Positions 32,893 to 45,141 of a DNA stretch of 64,000 nucleotides are shown here, piece by piece (the first letter of the stretch is position 1; every line of letters begins with the position of its first letter). The DNA lies in NCBI GenBank assembly GCA_036873135.1, contig JAPTYO010000008.1:27430761-27494760 (forward strand), read 5' to 3'. The notes beneath the pieces were generated by a model. The model saw nothing but the letters and a program-made list of their open reading frames with translations, was not told where the DNA came from and did no database searches. The stretch is from Clarkia xantiana subsp. parviflora (taxonomy: Eukaryota; Streptophyta; Magnoliopsida; Myrtales; Onagraceae). A program made the position numbers and the translations under genes.

Positions 32893-33481
32893 TGTTGGCA
32901 TATGGAGATTGGGCCGCCTTTATTAGGAGCCCATTAATACGAGTCTGTTACATAAGAAAATTTGGTAATGTCATATTAGGGATTTTGGCTAGGCCTAAAA
33001 TCCCAATTGACAAGAGAGGCCCAAAATTGGGCCTCCCTACTCATCAAAGTTGGCCGAAACATGTGGTGGGCAAAGTGGACTTTTGTCCACTTTGCTCCTA
33101 TAAATAGGGAGTCCTAGGTGTTTTATTTAGTGCTAATTCTCTCCTCATTTGTGGTGAGATTAAAAGAAATTCCTCCTCCCTATAAACATAGTGGTTCGGC
33201 CGAACCAAGCTCCAACCTAGGAGGTGCCAAATTGTGACTACTAATTTACTCCGGTGATCTATCCTGCAGAAGAATCGAAAGAGACTTTGCTGTGAGGCAT
33301 AATCCGCGTAGGGATTCCTTAACCAGAACCTCTAAACCGTCCGACGAATCGAGAACTCCCTTCGGTGATCTTGGGACTACAGGAAACATTATAGGTATGT
33401 GCACTACCTTCCGCTGCGTATTAGTTGCCATACACGTATCTAGGGTTTTGTTTCCGTAGTATTTAACCATGTAATCCTACA
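32893..33481 (+). repeat. 5' LTR of H
   Basis: 589 bp, TGTTGGCATATGG to AATCCTACA, followed by TGGTATCAGCGCC as primer site (one change from the standard). It contains GAGGCCCAAAATTGGGCCTC near 33016-33035 and GTGGACTTTTGTCCAC at about 33073, as in the LTRs of C and I. Confidence 0.9.
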
Positions 33482-34016
33482 GTGGTATCAGCGCCTGTGT
33501 TAGGAGTTCATGATTTTGATAAAATTGGTGTTCTTGAACTGTTACCATCGGCCGAAACTTTTTAAAAGTGAGATTTTAAAATTTCGGTTTTTGCAAATCA
33601 TGTTGGCCGAAATTTTCATGATGTTCATGATCTTCAAGAAAACCATATCTTTTATCAAAATTAAACTTTGGATTCTTGATCTTGATAAGTTTTGATCTTG
33701 AAAATTTGACCACTACCCCTAATCTAATGTTTCGGCCGAACTCACTATAGGTGTTCAAGGTGAAATTTTTAATTTCTTAGTCCACAAGTAACCCTAATAG
33801 TGACCGAAATTTTTGAGAAATTTTTTTAATGTAATTCGGCCGGATTTTTATGCCTAGGGATTAGGCCAAAATTAGGGCTAGGTTCACAAGATAATTGTGG
33901 ATAGAAACTATCAATATATTTAGCACAATATTAGGAATATAGATAATATTGTCAATATTGATAGATATTAGTTACCTAAAGATTGAGAAATATATATATA
34001 TATATATATATATACT
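33482..34016. other. Leader of H, left part
   Basis: Non-coding, AT-rich, similar to the leaders of C and D (GTTAGGAGTTCATGATTTTG). It ends in a TA microsatellite where D inserted (duplication TATAC at 34012-34016 and TATAG at 50833-50837). Confidence 0.8.
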
Positions 34017-34463
34017 GTAAGCATATGGTGATGGGCACCGTAATTGGTAGTCCATAATATGTATAGTTTACCTAAGGAAATTAGGTACATGTCACATTAG
34101 GGTAATTGGGCTAGACCCAAATTCCAATTGACATGAGAGGCCCAAAATTGGGCCTCCATATACAAGTGGCCGGCCGAAACCCTAGGAGGGGTTAAAGTGG
34201 ACTTTTGTCAACTTTACTCCTCCTATATATATGAGGAGTTAGGGATTTTATTAGGATGAATCACAATTCCCTTTAAGTGTTGTTTTAAGAGAAAACCCTC
34301 CCCCAGAAACACCCAAAGAAGGCCGAACCTATAGTCACCAAAGGGTGTGCCAATTTGCTTTCTAGCAAACACTCCAGAGATCTGTCCCTTTGCCAAGAAT
34401 CGATCAGAGGCTTTGCCGTGGAGAACATACCGCGTAGGGCTTCCTTAACCAGAACCTCTAAAG
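34017..34463 (+). repeat. 5' LTR of D, left part
   Basis: First 447 bp of the LTR, TGTAAGCATATGGTG onward. It continues at 42961-43110. TAAAG at 34459-34463 is the left duplication of element I. Confidence 0.92.
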
Positions 34464-35037
34464 TGTTGGATTACGGTGACGTAATACTACGGAATGCTAA
34501 ACGTGTACTAGTAAGTAATCTAATTACGCAGCGGAATAATGTACACATACCTCAATAGATTTCCTGTCCAAGAACGTTGTGGAGGGAGTTCTGATCCTCC
34601 GGTCGGAACCCGTACAAGTTCTTCGTGAAAAGAAGTTCTACGCGGTATATGCTTCACAGCAAAACCTCTGATCGATTCTTCAACGGGGACAGAACCTCGG
34701 ACTGATGTACACCGAAAATCTCAACTAAGGGTGAGAGGGTTTCTCTCAAGTTCCTCAATGGAGGGACTTATTAATTTGATTGATGTGTTAAACCTCTTAG
34801 GAGACCCCCTATATATAGCATTGGTGGAGTGGACAAAAGTCCACTCCAACCAATGTGGTACATGGTTCGGCCGAACCATGCTTATTAAGGGGGTGGCCCA
34901 ATTTTGGGCCTCCCATGTCAATTAGGGATTGGGTCTTGGCCCAATTAACCTAATGTGACAATTACCTAATTAACTTAGGTAATTTCCTTAACATTGACGG
35001 GCTACCAATTACGGCGCCACGTCACCACATGCAAACA
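34464..35037 (-). repeat. 3' LTR of I
   Basis: 574 bp. On the - strand it starts TGTTTGCATGTGGTGACG and ends CGTAATCCAACA. It includes the GTGGACAAAAGTCCAC inverted repeat near 34829-34845. The complement of a polypurine tract (GCTCCCACTCGCC) abuts at 35038. Confidence 0.92.
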
Positions 35038-36160
35038 GCTCCCACTCGCCGGAATGGGAAGGTGCCTGTTAATGTATTGTCATACAATAGCATCAACATT
35101 TAAGTCTTCAGTCATTGTCTCCGTCTCCGAATAGTTCATACGAGGTTTGCCGTGCGACCGGCGGATACGACGGGCATCGTGCTACTCATCTTAGGAGTGT
35201 TGTAGCGCCTGCAGAACGTTGATTCCCTTTCGTAAATCAATCCTGTCAAAAATAAAATATGTACCGCACTGTATCCTTGGTCAACTGATAATTTCCAATT
35301 GCCCAGTTTTCCAAATATGAATACTTCTCCAGGGCATCCGTACAAGTGTTCACAACCTTCAACTAATATCCGGCTGGTGGCCACCTAGTGACACAAGATT
35401 CGGTGAATTATAGATGAACATGACCATCCCCATAGCTTATACCCTTAGTCTAACTCAGCCGATTTCCAAGACGTGGTCACTTCGCCATTTTCTTTGACTC
35501 TACGCTCGTACGCCGGGAAGCGAACATTGAGCTAGACCTTAGGCATAAGTTCTGAGTCAGAGAGGATACTTTGGGCGCCTCTTCATAAGACACCCGGGAT
35601 CAATCACACGCTCAAGGTGAAGAAGTATGCTCCCTTTGAATCACAAGGATTCTAGCTAGCACAACCGAGCATGACCCAGTGATCGAACATGGCACGCGTA
35701 GTATGAAGCACGTGTCGATAGCACACCTGGACAAGCCAGGGGTGGGATATGTCAATCATGATATCGCAGAGTCTTTCATCTGGCCTTGAATGCGATTTTA
35801 ATGATGGACAGAGTCAAACTCGGCGATTTACAAAACGAAGATTAAGTCATGCTTTAAGAGTGACCAAGTTATCGTTTCGTTTAACCAGGTTTATCCCCCT
35901 GGTTCTTAGCCAATCTTGTTGTGGTAGAGGTTCCCCTCTCCTACGAGATGACCGTGCCTGTGTGACAAGGCAAGGTTCACATTCGACATAGTTTTGGTGG
36001 AAGAGTTTTACTTCTTCCTACGACTTAGTTTATAGACCATAAAATCCGATTTTTTCTATCATTATGACGTCGATAGATCATATAATCAATTTGCAATTCT
36101 TTTATTCAATCAAAATATTATTTCAAATGTCAAAATTCCATCACTCATACAAGCCACTCA
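35038..36160. other. 3' non-coding part of I
   Basis: Inverted counterpart of the 3' non-coding parts of C and D. No gene. Confidence 0.8.
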
Positions 36161-37700
36161 TCAAGCCCTACGTAATCCAAGCAGTTTTACGTGCTTTTCG
36201 AAAATTTCTCTACGTAATGGCTTTGTCAATGGGTCTGCGACCATATTGTCTGTGGGCAAGTATTCTTAAGCGATTATATTGTCTTCCACAACTGTTTTGG
36301 CATAATTATATTTCACACCAATGTGTTTGGTCCTAGTACTATGGTACTTTGGATTCTTACCTGCTGCAATGGCTGACTGATTGTCGGAGTATACCTTCAC
36401 AGGTTTGCTCTTCTTGTCAGTGCCAATTAATGCAGTAAGAAGCCTTTTCAGCCAGACTGCTTCTTGTTCTTTTTAGAAAGGGCAACGAATTCTGATTCCA
36501 TAGTGGAAAGCGCGACACATGATTGCTTCTTGCTTACCCATGATATGGCAGCATCAACAAGGAGGAAAATTCCCCATGTGATGGACTTATGATCGTCCGG
36601 ATCGCCACTGTGGTCGGCGTCACTATAACCAGTTAATTCGATTTGCCTGCCCTTATAGCACATAACATAGTCGGCAGTACCTTTCAGATATCTTATAATT
36701 CGTTTTACGGCCTTTAAATGTTGATAGCCAGGATCTGATTGGAATCTTGCTACTAGGCCCACAGCGTAACAGATGTCTGGCCGAGTACATAGCATGGCGT
36801 ACATTAAACTTCCTACCATGCTTAGATACTCTGCGTTCTTCATCTGTTCACGCTCCTACTGGTTCTTCAGGCCATCATGCTTCGACAGCGCGCACCCGAA
36901 CACAACCGGCGTATCCACGGGTTTAACATCGAGCATTCTGAATCTTTTCAACAGTTTGTTGATATATGACTCTTGAGATAGACACAATCTCTGGGGCACG
37001 ATCTCGGGCTATTTTAATGCCTAAGATGTACGTGGCCTCTCCCATGTCTTTCATCTCAAATGCTGATGATAACTAGGACTTTGATTTGTTCATTAAAATC
37101 ACATCGTTTGCAGCAATGAGTATGTCATCTACGTATAAGGTTATGATGACATATTTAGACCCGGAGGTCTTGGTGTAAACGTAGGGATCCTCGTGAAGAT
37201 TCACAAATCCGTTTCCGACGATTTCTTCGTGGAATCTGCGATACCATTGCCGAGACGATTGTTTAAGACCGTAAATAGATCTTTGGAGTTTGCAAACTTT
37301 ACATTCTTTGCCAGGAGTAATAAAACCCTATGGCTGCTCCATATAGATCTCTTCCTCCAGGTTTCCATGGAGGAATGCGGTCTTAACATCCATTTGGTGC
37401 AGCTCTAGATCGAGACATGAAACAAGGGCAAGGATGGCCCTAACTGTGGTATAACGCACAGTTGGTGAGTATGTTTCATCAAAGTCCTCTCCGTGAATTT
37501 GGGTATATCCTTTCGCAACCAATTGAGCTTTGTATCGCTCGACTTCTCCATCAGCAGTGAGTTTGAGTTTCAAAACCCACTTAGCTCCTATTGCTCTACG
37601 ATTAGCAGGTAAATCAACTAAAGACCATACCGAATTGGCTTACATTGAGGCGATTTCTTCTTCCATTGCTTTTCTCCATTCTTTTGCTTGAGATCCTTCC
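36161..37700 (-). pseudogene. RT and RNase H of copia I
   Basis: Starting near 37573: [45 protein letters not shown], then TAG where C has GTG (Val). It continues as SIYGLKQSSRQWY and LYVDDILIAAN (near 37120). After frame breaks the ORF at 36843-36448 reads SMVGSLMYAMLCTRPDICYAVG and the RNase H residues GYSDADHSGD and STMESEF. The gene ends GLRRA and TGA at 36161-36163. Catalytic motifs survive; the frame does not. Confidence 0.9.
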
Positions 37701-38339
37701 ATCGCTTGTTTAACCGTTACCGTTTCATCAACATACGTGAGAGTGAAAATCTCGCCTCTCTCAATGGGATACTTCTTAGGAGAAGTATGTTGCATTTGAC
37801 TGCGTCTAGGCTCATTTGTCCATTTTGAGTCTGATCCACACTCCCACTGGAGATAATGCTTCTTATCGGAGCACTACTCCCACTGGGAATAATGGTGGTA
37901 CTAGAGCTTTGAGCAACAACTTTCCTAGGACGACCTCTTCGTCTCGGGATTTCACCTCCGAGATTAGTTCTTTGACCGCTAGGACCTGGAACCGAAGTGA
38001 TCAATCCGCTCCCATTTGGAATTATGGGAACAATAGGTAGTTGTGTGACATGATTATCGGTTTCTACTTGATTCGCATTCCCAGCAATAGTGATTTGTGT
38101 TAGGGGGAGTGAGCCCTCCCACTGGATTTATTATGGGGATTATATCCTCATTAACCGAATCACTTGTTGCTGTGTCAAATCTCCCACTCGAGAAGTGGGA
38201 CCTGAGAATCATTGTCATCTTGTTCTAGTTCGATCAAGACTTCGTCTGTTTTTATTTCTCGAAGCGATGGAAATTTGTTCTCAAGAAAAGTGACGTCTCT
38301 GGACTCATGTTCGTACACATTACCGTTCTCAAGGACTGA

Positions 38340-39238
38340 CACAAATACATAACTATTGAGTCCTCTGGGGCCTAATTTGCCAAAACGGCTGTCAGTTATA
38401 TGTGTGTAAGCCGTGCACCCCCAAGGTCACAGCTTGGTGAGATTTAACTCTCTACCAGTCCAGAGCTCATACGGTGTTGTGTTAACTACTTTTGATGGGA
38501 CAAGGTTTACTACATGAGTAGCAGCAAGCAACGCATCTCCCCAATAAGAAATTGGTAACTGTCCTTGTGACATCATGGTTCTTACCATGTCAAGGAGAGT
38601 TCAATTACGACGTTCAGCCACACCATTTTGCTGTGGTGTGTTGGGGATCGTCGTTTGACGGGCGATCCCACTTTCTTTGCACAACTTATCAAACTCATTA
38701 GAGAGATATTCTCCACCTCTATCGGTGCGTAGGGTTTTAACCTTTCGCTCCTATTGATTCTCTACGAGCTTTAGAAAGCTTTAGAAGCAATCTATTGCTT
38801 CCGATTTACGAGTAATCAAATGAGTAAACCCGAATCGGGTGTAGTCGCCGATGAAAGTTACGAAGTATCGCTTTCCATTTCTAGCAGTTACGTTCACTGG
38901 TCCACATACGTCTGAATGGATTATTTGTATGGAAATTCGGTTCGTTTTGCTTCACCGAATGGCTTGCGGGTGGATTTTCCAGCTAGACAGTCATGACAAG
39001 TGTGTTTTACCACATTGTTTGTTCCGGGCAAAAGCCCTCGTTTTACTAACGATTGAACTCTGTCGTAGCCTATATGTCCAAGCCGCGAATGCCATCCGGT
39101 CGCGTCAGTTTCTACTTCTTTGGAGGACATTGCATACATTCTATATGAATTTACATTTCCATGCAAATCCATGATAAATAGACCGTTATAAGAAAAAACA
39201 TATCCAAATAAAGTATCCCCTTTATTTATGCGAACCAA
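38340..39238 (-). pseudogene. Integrase of copia I
   Basis: The zinc-binding module WHSRLGHIGYDRVQSL...CHDCLAGKSTRKPF (39238-38921) is followed by the core. The first catalytic Asp is in IIHSDVCGPVN, the second in LRTDRGGEY, and the Glu in [12 protein letters not shown] (38640-38590), immediately followed by a stop. A linker to the RT with repeated CCCAGTGGGAG-like words lies at about 37700-38340. Confidence 0.88.
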
Positions 39239-40247
39239 GGATCTCTCAAATGATAAAATAAAGTCCCTATTCCTATGACTTCAACTTGTGAGTTGTCGCC
39301 AATGAATATCCTTTTAGAATCCTTCGGCAATCGTCTAAACTTGGCAAATAGTTCTTTATCGTTGGCTATGTGGTCCGTTGCACCTGAATAAGGAATCCAA
39401 AATGGATTTGAGTCAGTTAACATGACAGTTGAGGAAACTAAAGCTTCCTCTACATAACCAAGGTCGCATACCTTCTCAGGGTGCGATCTGCTAGAACCTG
39501 CACCATCGCTTATTCGGCGTGGGCTGGAATTCCCGCATACTATCTCAGATTTTAATCTGGAACTACCTTGTTTAGGCGTAGTCAACGTTTTACTATCGAT
39601 CACCTGTTGTTTCTTTCCCTTGTTCCTGAATTTCCTTTTCTTACGACCAGCTTGTCCTGCCACTTTCGGTTCTTTCGACACCGAAGTTAATTGAGTTTCT
39701 TCCATCTCGATTAGTTTCAGGACAGATGCAAGATCAAGCACGGAACTGCTAACAGTCAATATAGCCTTGGTTGCTCTCCAAGACATCGGGAGTATCCCTA
39801 TTATGGCCTGAATTTTATCCCATTCAGCCATTTGACTGTCATCTTCCAATGGTTTGAATAAGCGAAGGAGACCACATACTTTTTCAAGTATGCTTTTACT
39901 GTTGTTGTTCAGACAGGTATCTAATGTTGGTATAAGTGGGTGCAGTGTAAACGCCATGCCACTTCCATATTTCAGAAAGAGAGCATCCCAGCCTTTGAAA
40001 TCGGATCATCCTTATACATATCATAGAAATCCTGTGACATTTCAGACAGTATCATCTCCTTAACTTTCTTGTCATCTTGCTCCCATTGAAAATGGACGAA
40101 TGCTAGATCCTTTTTTAATCCGGCATTCGGGCAATTCATGGTCATTTGAATGTGGTCAATTAGACCATGTCCTTCCAATATTGTACCGACGCGTATGCTC
40201 CACGAGTCATAATTCGTCTCAACTAATAGCTCAGAAGATAATGCCAT
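39226..40247 (-). pseudogene. gag and protease of copia I
   Basis: The ATG at 40247 starts MALSSELLVETNYDSWSIRV, a copia Gag, broken near 39970. The next frame (39957-39226) carries the rest of Gag (MAEWDKIQAIIGILP, SVLDLASVLKLIEMEE), a basic region KKRKFRNKGKKQ, and the protease site WIPYSGATDHI. The usual motif is DSGA, so the catalytic Asp has become Tyr. No zinc knuckle of CCHC form is evident. Confidence 0.88.
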
Positions 40248-41556
40248 CTATTCATTGATAACAATTCAAGGTTGGGAAGACAACAACATTCTGACAGAAT
40301 TGCAAACATCGGATTATCTATTAGGATTGATTACGACGAATAGTGATCCTTCAGTCACTAAACCAAACCGACCGCCAGTAAACCGAGGGAAGGGGGTTGT
40401 TGTGAAAGAGTTCACACCATTGCCGTCTTCAATCCAATAGACCAGTCTTTTGAAAACAGTTATTATTTTGCAAATGGAACGGGAATTTTCAAATAAGCAT
40501 ACCCGATCTTGGCTTTCCCATGACCCTTTTTGATTTTATAAAAATTATCCGATAATTTACGCACGCACAATACTATATCATGCCATAAACATCGAACAAA
40601 CCAAACCAAAGCAATATGCTTACACTTCATGCGTCTAATGTTCCTTAGCATACATAATTCTACTTAAAGTAAATTACCACATGCTTTCATTCATGAACAT
40701 TCTAGCATACGTGTCAAAACAAGCAACTTCCGCATACATCATGCATAACTGGCGACTGGTATTTTCAGTTTTGAAAATATTAGGGGCTGACTTGCAATTT
40801 ATGCTTACAATCAATCATGCGAAATTTCTAGACATGGATTCTAGGCAATTTCAATCATCATAGCATGTCTATCCTATTGCGCATACCATATATTTAAATC
40901 CCAGAGCTCAATGCTCGCAATTTATTATCCAGCTAGCTTGACTAAGTCAAGACGGCAGTTCTAATATATGTTGCAGAAAGTAAACAATTGTAATTCAGCC
41001 CACTAATTTAATCTAGTCCCAAAAACATGCATATTCGAGTTCCATCCCCATATCGTAACCAGGTATTAGGGTTTTATCCGAAAACGTGTTAAAACGTAAA
41101 CCCTAAGAGCACTGTTTAGGTTAACTTTTAAAGTTCGAAAACATTTTGGATTTAAAATTTAACATCCTATTTTATTGAACATTTAAAATTTCCAAATTTT
41201 TTTTTAAATTTTGGTTCGGTCTTATATTAAAATCCGGCCTGAGTCGGTCTGATTTTAAAAATCCGGTTTGGCCCGAAACGGTTCAATAAAACAAGATTGT
41301 GGTTCGGTTCATCACTCGAAACCGGTTCGGTTTAGATTCACTTAGTTACTTTGGTCCGACCCGACCCGACTAGGTCGACCCGATTAAGAAAACCCGGATT
41401 GGTTTAACCCGTTCTGGTTTTGCAAATTGGACCGGCCTGATAAACTCATAGGGTTCGGCCGAAATATATCTTGTGGGCTAAGTAGGGTTTTAAAATCCAC
41501 TAAAAACTTAACTTAGCCACCAAGAAATATTAATTATTTAAAATAATTTCCAATAT

Positions 41557-41625
<69 letters not shown>

Positions 41626-42366
41626 CGGCACATATATATTATTAATATATATAAATATTGTCAAGATTTTATCTTTAAGATGTAAATCAATTAACAGTAT
41701 AAATATATATATAAAATTTTCGGCCAAATGTATATATATATATATAATTATTTTCAAATATATATTTAGGGATAAAATATATATAGACAATATATCTTAT
41801 TGATCTTTTTAAGTAACCAAATCCTATCAATATATCTTTATCCCTATCTTTTAGCTAAATATATTGATAGTTTATATATTTTACTATATAATGTGAATCT
41901 TTCCTTATCTTTCCAATTTATAGATATATTGTCTCCTTTTAATAAAATTATGGTAACAGATATATCTACATGCTAGGGCCGGCCGAATTTTACTTACTTG
42001 TACCCTAAGAAATTAATTTTTTTTACCTAAAATACCCCTAGGGTTTTCGGAACAAACATGAAAAATTGGAAAATTTGTCAAATTTTAAGATCAAACCATA
42101 ACTTGATCATGAATCCAAAAAATGTTCTTGATAAAACTCATGGTGTTCTTTAAGATCATGACGATCAAACTCGAATTCTAACATAAATTTCGGTATTGAT
42201 CCATAAAAACATGTAAATTCAGAAAATTTTAACTTTTTAAAGATCAAACATATGAAATTTGTTTAAAATTTTTGAATTACTCATGGTGTTCATAAATAAA
42301 AAAAATCGTTTTTTTAAGAATATTCAAGAATATCAGTTTATCAAAATTTCAAGAACTCCTAAACCA
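40248..42366. other. Leader of I
   Basis: Non-coding. 41215-41460 carries the inverted CCGGTTCGG-rich tract, 41561-41625 a TA microsatellite, and 42367-42378 the complement of the primer site TGGTATCAGAGC. Confidence 0.85.
41561..41625. repeat. (TA)n microsatellite
   Basis: About 32 TA repeats inside the leader of I. It produces the Ile/Tyr ORF seen at 41530-41790, which is not a gene. Confidence 0.95.
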
Positions 42367-42379
42367 AGCTCTGATACCA

Positions 42380-42955
42380 CTGTTTGATTACGGGGACGTA
42401 ATACTACGGAATGCTAAACGTGTACTAGTAAGTAATCTAATTACGCTGCGGACTAATGTACACATACCTCAATAACTTTCTTGCCCAAGAACATTGTGGA
42501 GGGAGTTATGATCATCCGGTCGGAGCCCGTACAAGTTCTTCGTGAGAAGAAGTCCTACGCGATATAAGCTCCACAGCAAAACCTCTGATCGATTCTTCAA
42601 CGGGGACAGAACCTCAGACTGATGTACACCGAAAATATCAACTAAGGGTGAGAGGGTTTCTCTCAAGTTCCTCAATGGAGGGACTTATTAATTTGATTGA
42701 TGTGTTAAACCTCTTAGGAGACCCCCTATATATAGCATTGGTGGAGTGGACAAAAGTCCACTCAAACCAATGTGGTACATGGTTCGGCCGAACCATGCTT
42801 ATTAAGGGGGAGGCCCAATTTCGGGCCTCCCATGTAAATTAGGGATTGGGTCTTGGCCCAATTAACCTAATGTGACAAATTACCTAATTAACTTAGGTAA
42901 TTTCCTTAGTATTGACGGGCTACCAATTACGGCGCCACGTCACCACATGCTAACA
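42380..42955 (-). repeat. 5' LTR of I
   Basis: 576 bp matching 34464-35037 with few differences, TGTTAGCATGTGG to CGTAATCAAACA on the - strand. Confidence 0.92.
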
Positions 42956-42960
42956 TACAG

Positions 42961-43110
42961 TGCTGACCGGAGGATTGTGAACTACCTGCAGGAAGGATCT
43001 TGGGACAACTGACATCGTTTGAGGTATGTGCGAATCTTCCGCTGCGTAATTTCGATTACTAGCATATACCCGATTTAATGTCCGTAGTGATTACTCCCTG
43101 TAATCTAACA
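42961..43110 (+). repeat. 5' LTR of D, right part
   Basis: Last 150 bp of the LTR, ending GTAATCTAACA. The primer site (TGGTATCAGAG) begins at 43112. Confidence 0.92.
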
Positions 43111-43731
43111 GTGGTATCAGAGTCTGTGTTAGGAGTTAATGATTTTGATAAATTGGTGTTCTTGAAAGTTTTAAAATTTTCGGACCGAAATTTTAAAAAG
43201 AAGGATTTTAAAATTTCAAATTTTTTATGTTTGAGGGTGTTCCAACATTTTCATGATGTTCTTGGTTAATTTGATGTTCATGATCTTCAAGAAAAATTTG
43301 ATATTTATCAAAATCAAACATTGGATTGTGGATCTTATTAAAATTTGATCTTAAAATTTGACAACTTATTCCCAATTACTTGTTTGTGCCGAAAATTTTA
43401 AGTAAATTTTTTAATTTCTTGGTCTCCAAGCAACAAGATTTTCGGCCATATAGTTAAATAATATTTTTTTACCATATTTTAATTTTAAACTAGGTAACAA
43501 TATATCTATAATTGGGAACATTAGGATAGATTCACATTAATATATAAAAATATATATAACTATCAATATATCTGAATATTTAAATAGGTTAAAGATATTA
43601 TTGATAGATTTAAGTTACCTAAAAGATTGAGAAAATATATTGGTAATATATGTTTCCCTATTTAAGATATTGATAATAAATAATATATATATATATTGTA
43701 GATTGATTTAATCATAAAAATAGAATCTTGG

Positions 43732-43769
<38 letters not shown>

Positions 43770-45141
43770 TAATATTAGAAATTATTTTATAGTTAATGTT
43801 ACTTGGTGGCTAAGTTAAATATTTGGACTTTAAAGCCCTACTTGGGCCACAAGTAAACATTTCGGCCCAACCTTTTATATTTTAATTATTGGGCCGGTCC
43901 AATATGTCAAACCGGGACGAATTTAAATCGAACCGGGTTTTCTCAATCGGTTCGACCTAATCGGGTCGGGTCGGACCGGGATAACTAAGTGGATCTAATC
44001 AAAGCTGTTTTGTGTGTTGAACCGAACCGAACTCTATTTAATTGGACCAGTTCGGACCGAACCAGATTTTAAAATTAAAACCGAACCGAACCGAATTTTC
44101 TGAACCGGACCCGAATCGGATTTTCTGGACCGAACTGAACTGGACCAAATCTGACTGAAATTGACTGAACCGAACCGTATTTTTAAAACCGAATTCAAGT
44201 CAATTAAAATAGGGAGGTCAAGTTTTAAAATCCAAATGTTTTGAACCTTAAAAGGCCTACACAGTGCTCAAGGTTTGTTAACCTTTATGCCTTGTTTCGA
44301 TTATGGGGATGGATCTCGGAGATACATATTTTTGGGACTGGTATAATTAGAGGGCTGAATTGCAATTGTTTATTATTCAATATATATATTAATGCATGAA
44401 TAGAAATGTTGTGTTGACTGGGTCAAGCTAGCTGGATATTGCATATTCTGGGCTGAGCCCTGGTTAAATATATGGAATGCGCACTAGGATAGACATGATG
44501 TGATGGTTGGAAATGCCTAGGACTCATGTCTAGAATGCTGCATGATTGAATATAAGCATGAATTGCAAATCAGCCCCTAATATTTAAAATTATTTTAAAA
44601 TCGAAAACCAGTTGACAAATATGTATGATTGTTTTGGAATTTTCATGTTAAACACGTATGCTAGAATGTTGAGGATGTAGTTGCATTCGATAATTTACAT
44701 GGAAGTAGAATTATGTATGCAAGCATGAGTTCCTCGGAATATTAGACACATGACGCGTAAGCATGAATGTGGTTTGTATGATGAATGTTACTAGCATATG
44801 ATAATTAGCATGGATAGTAGAATTATATATGCATGAGTGAATTCATCGGAATATTTTTTCAAAATAAAAAGGGCCTTGGGAAAGCCAAGATCGGGGATGC
44901 TTGTTTTAAAATTCCCGTTCCGGTAATTTGCGATTAAAACCGTTTTTGAAAGACTGATCTATTTGATTGAAAACGACGATAATGTGAACTCTTTCACAGC
45001 CATCTTCCATTGGTTTACTGGTGGTCGGTTGGTTTAGATGCCTGATGAATCATTATTTGTCGGATTCCATCTTAATAGATATTTGATGTATGCAATTCTT
45101 TCTCAAAATGTTATTGTCTCCCTGATTTTGCATAATCATCG
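43111..45141. other. Leader of D
   Basis: Non-coding and collinear with 14099-16138 of C, including the CCGAACCGG-rich tract at about 43900-44195 and TA microsatellites near 43690 and 43735-43765. Confidence 0.85.

Larger units (their letters stand above)
34464..42955 (-). mobile_element. Ty1/copia retrotransposon I (- strand)
   Basis: An 8.5 kb element within the 5' LTR of D; duplication TAAAG/TACAG (42956-42960). LTRs of 574 and 576 bp. It carries recognisable gag, protease, integrase, RT and RNase H in standard copia order on the - strand, all interrupted by stops. It is related to C and D: RT wording is about 90% alike by eye in nucleotides, but the gag-integrase half is far more divergent. 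Confidence 0.93.

Noticed and set aside
41530..41790. 86-residue Ile/Tyr-rich ORF
   Set aside because: Product of the TA microsatellite.
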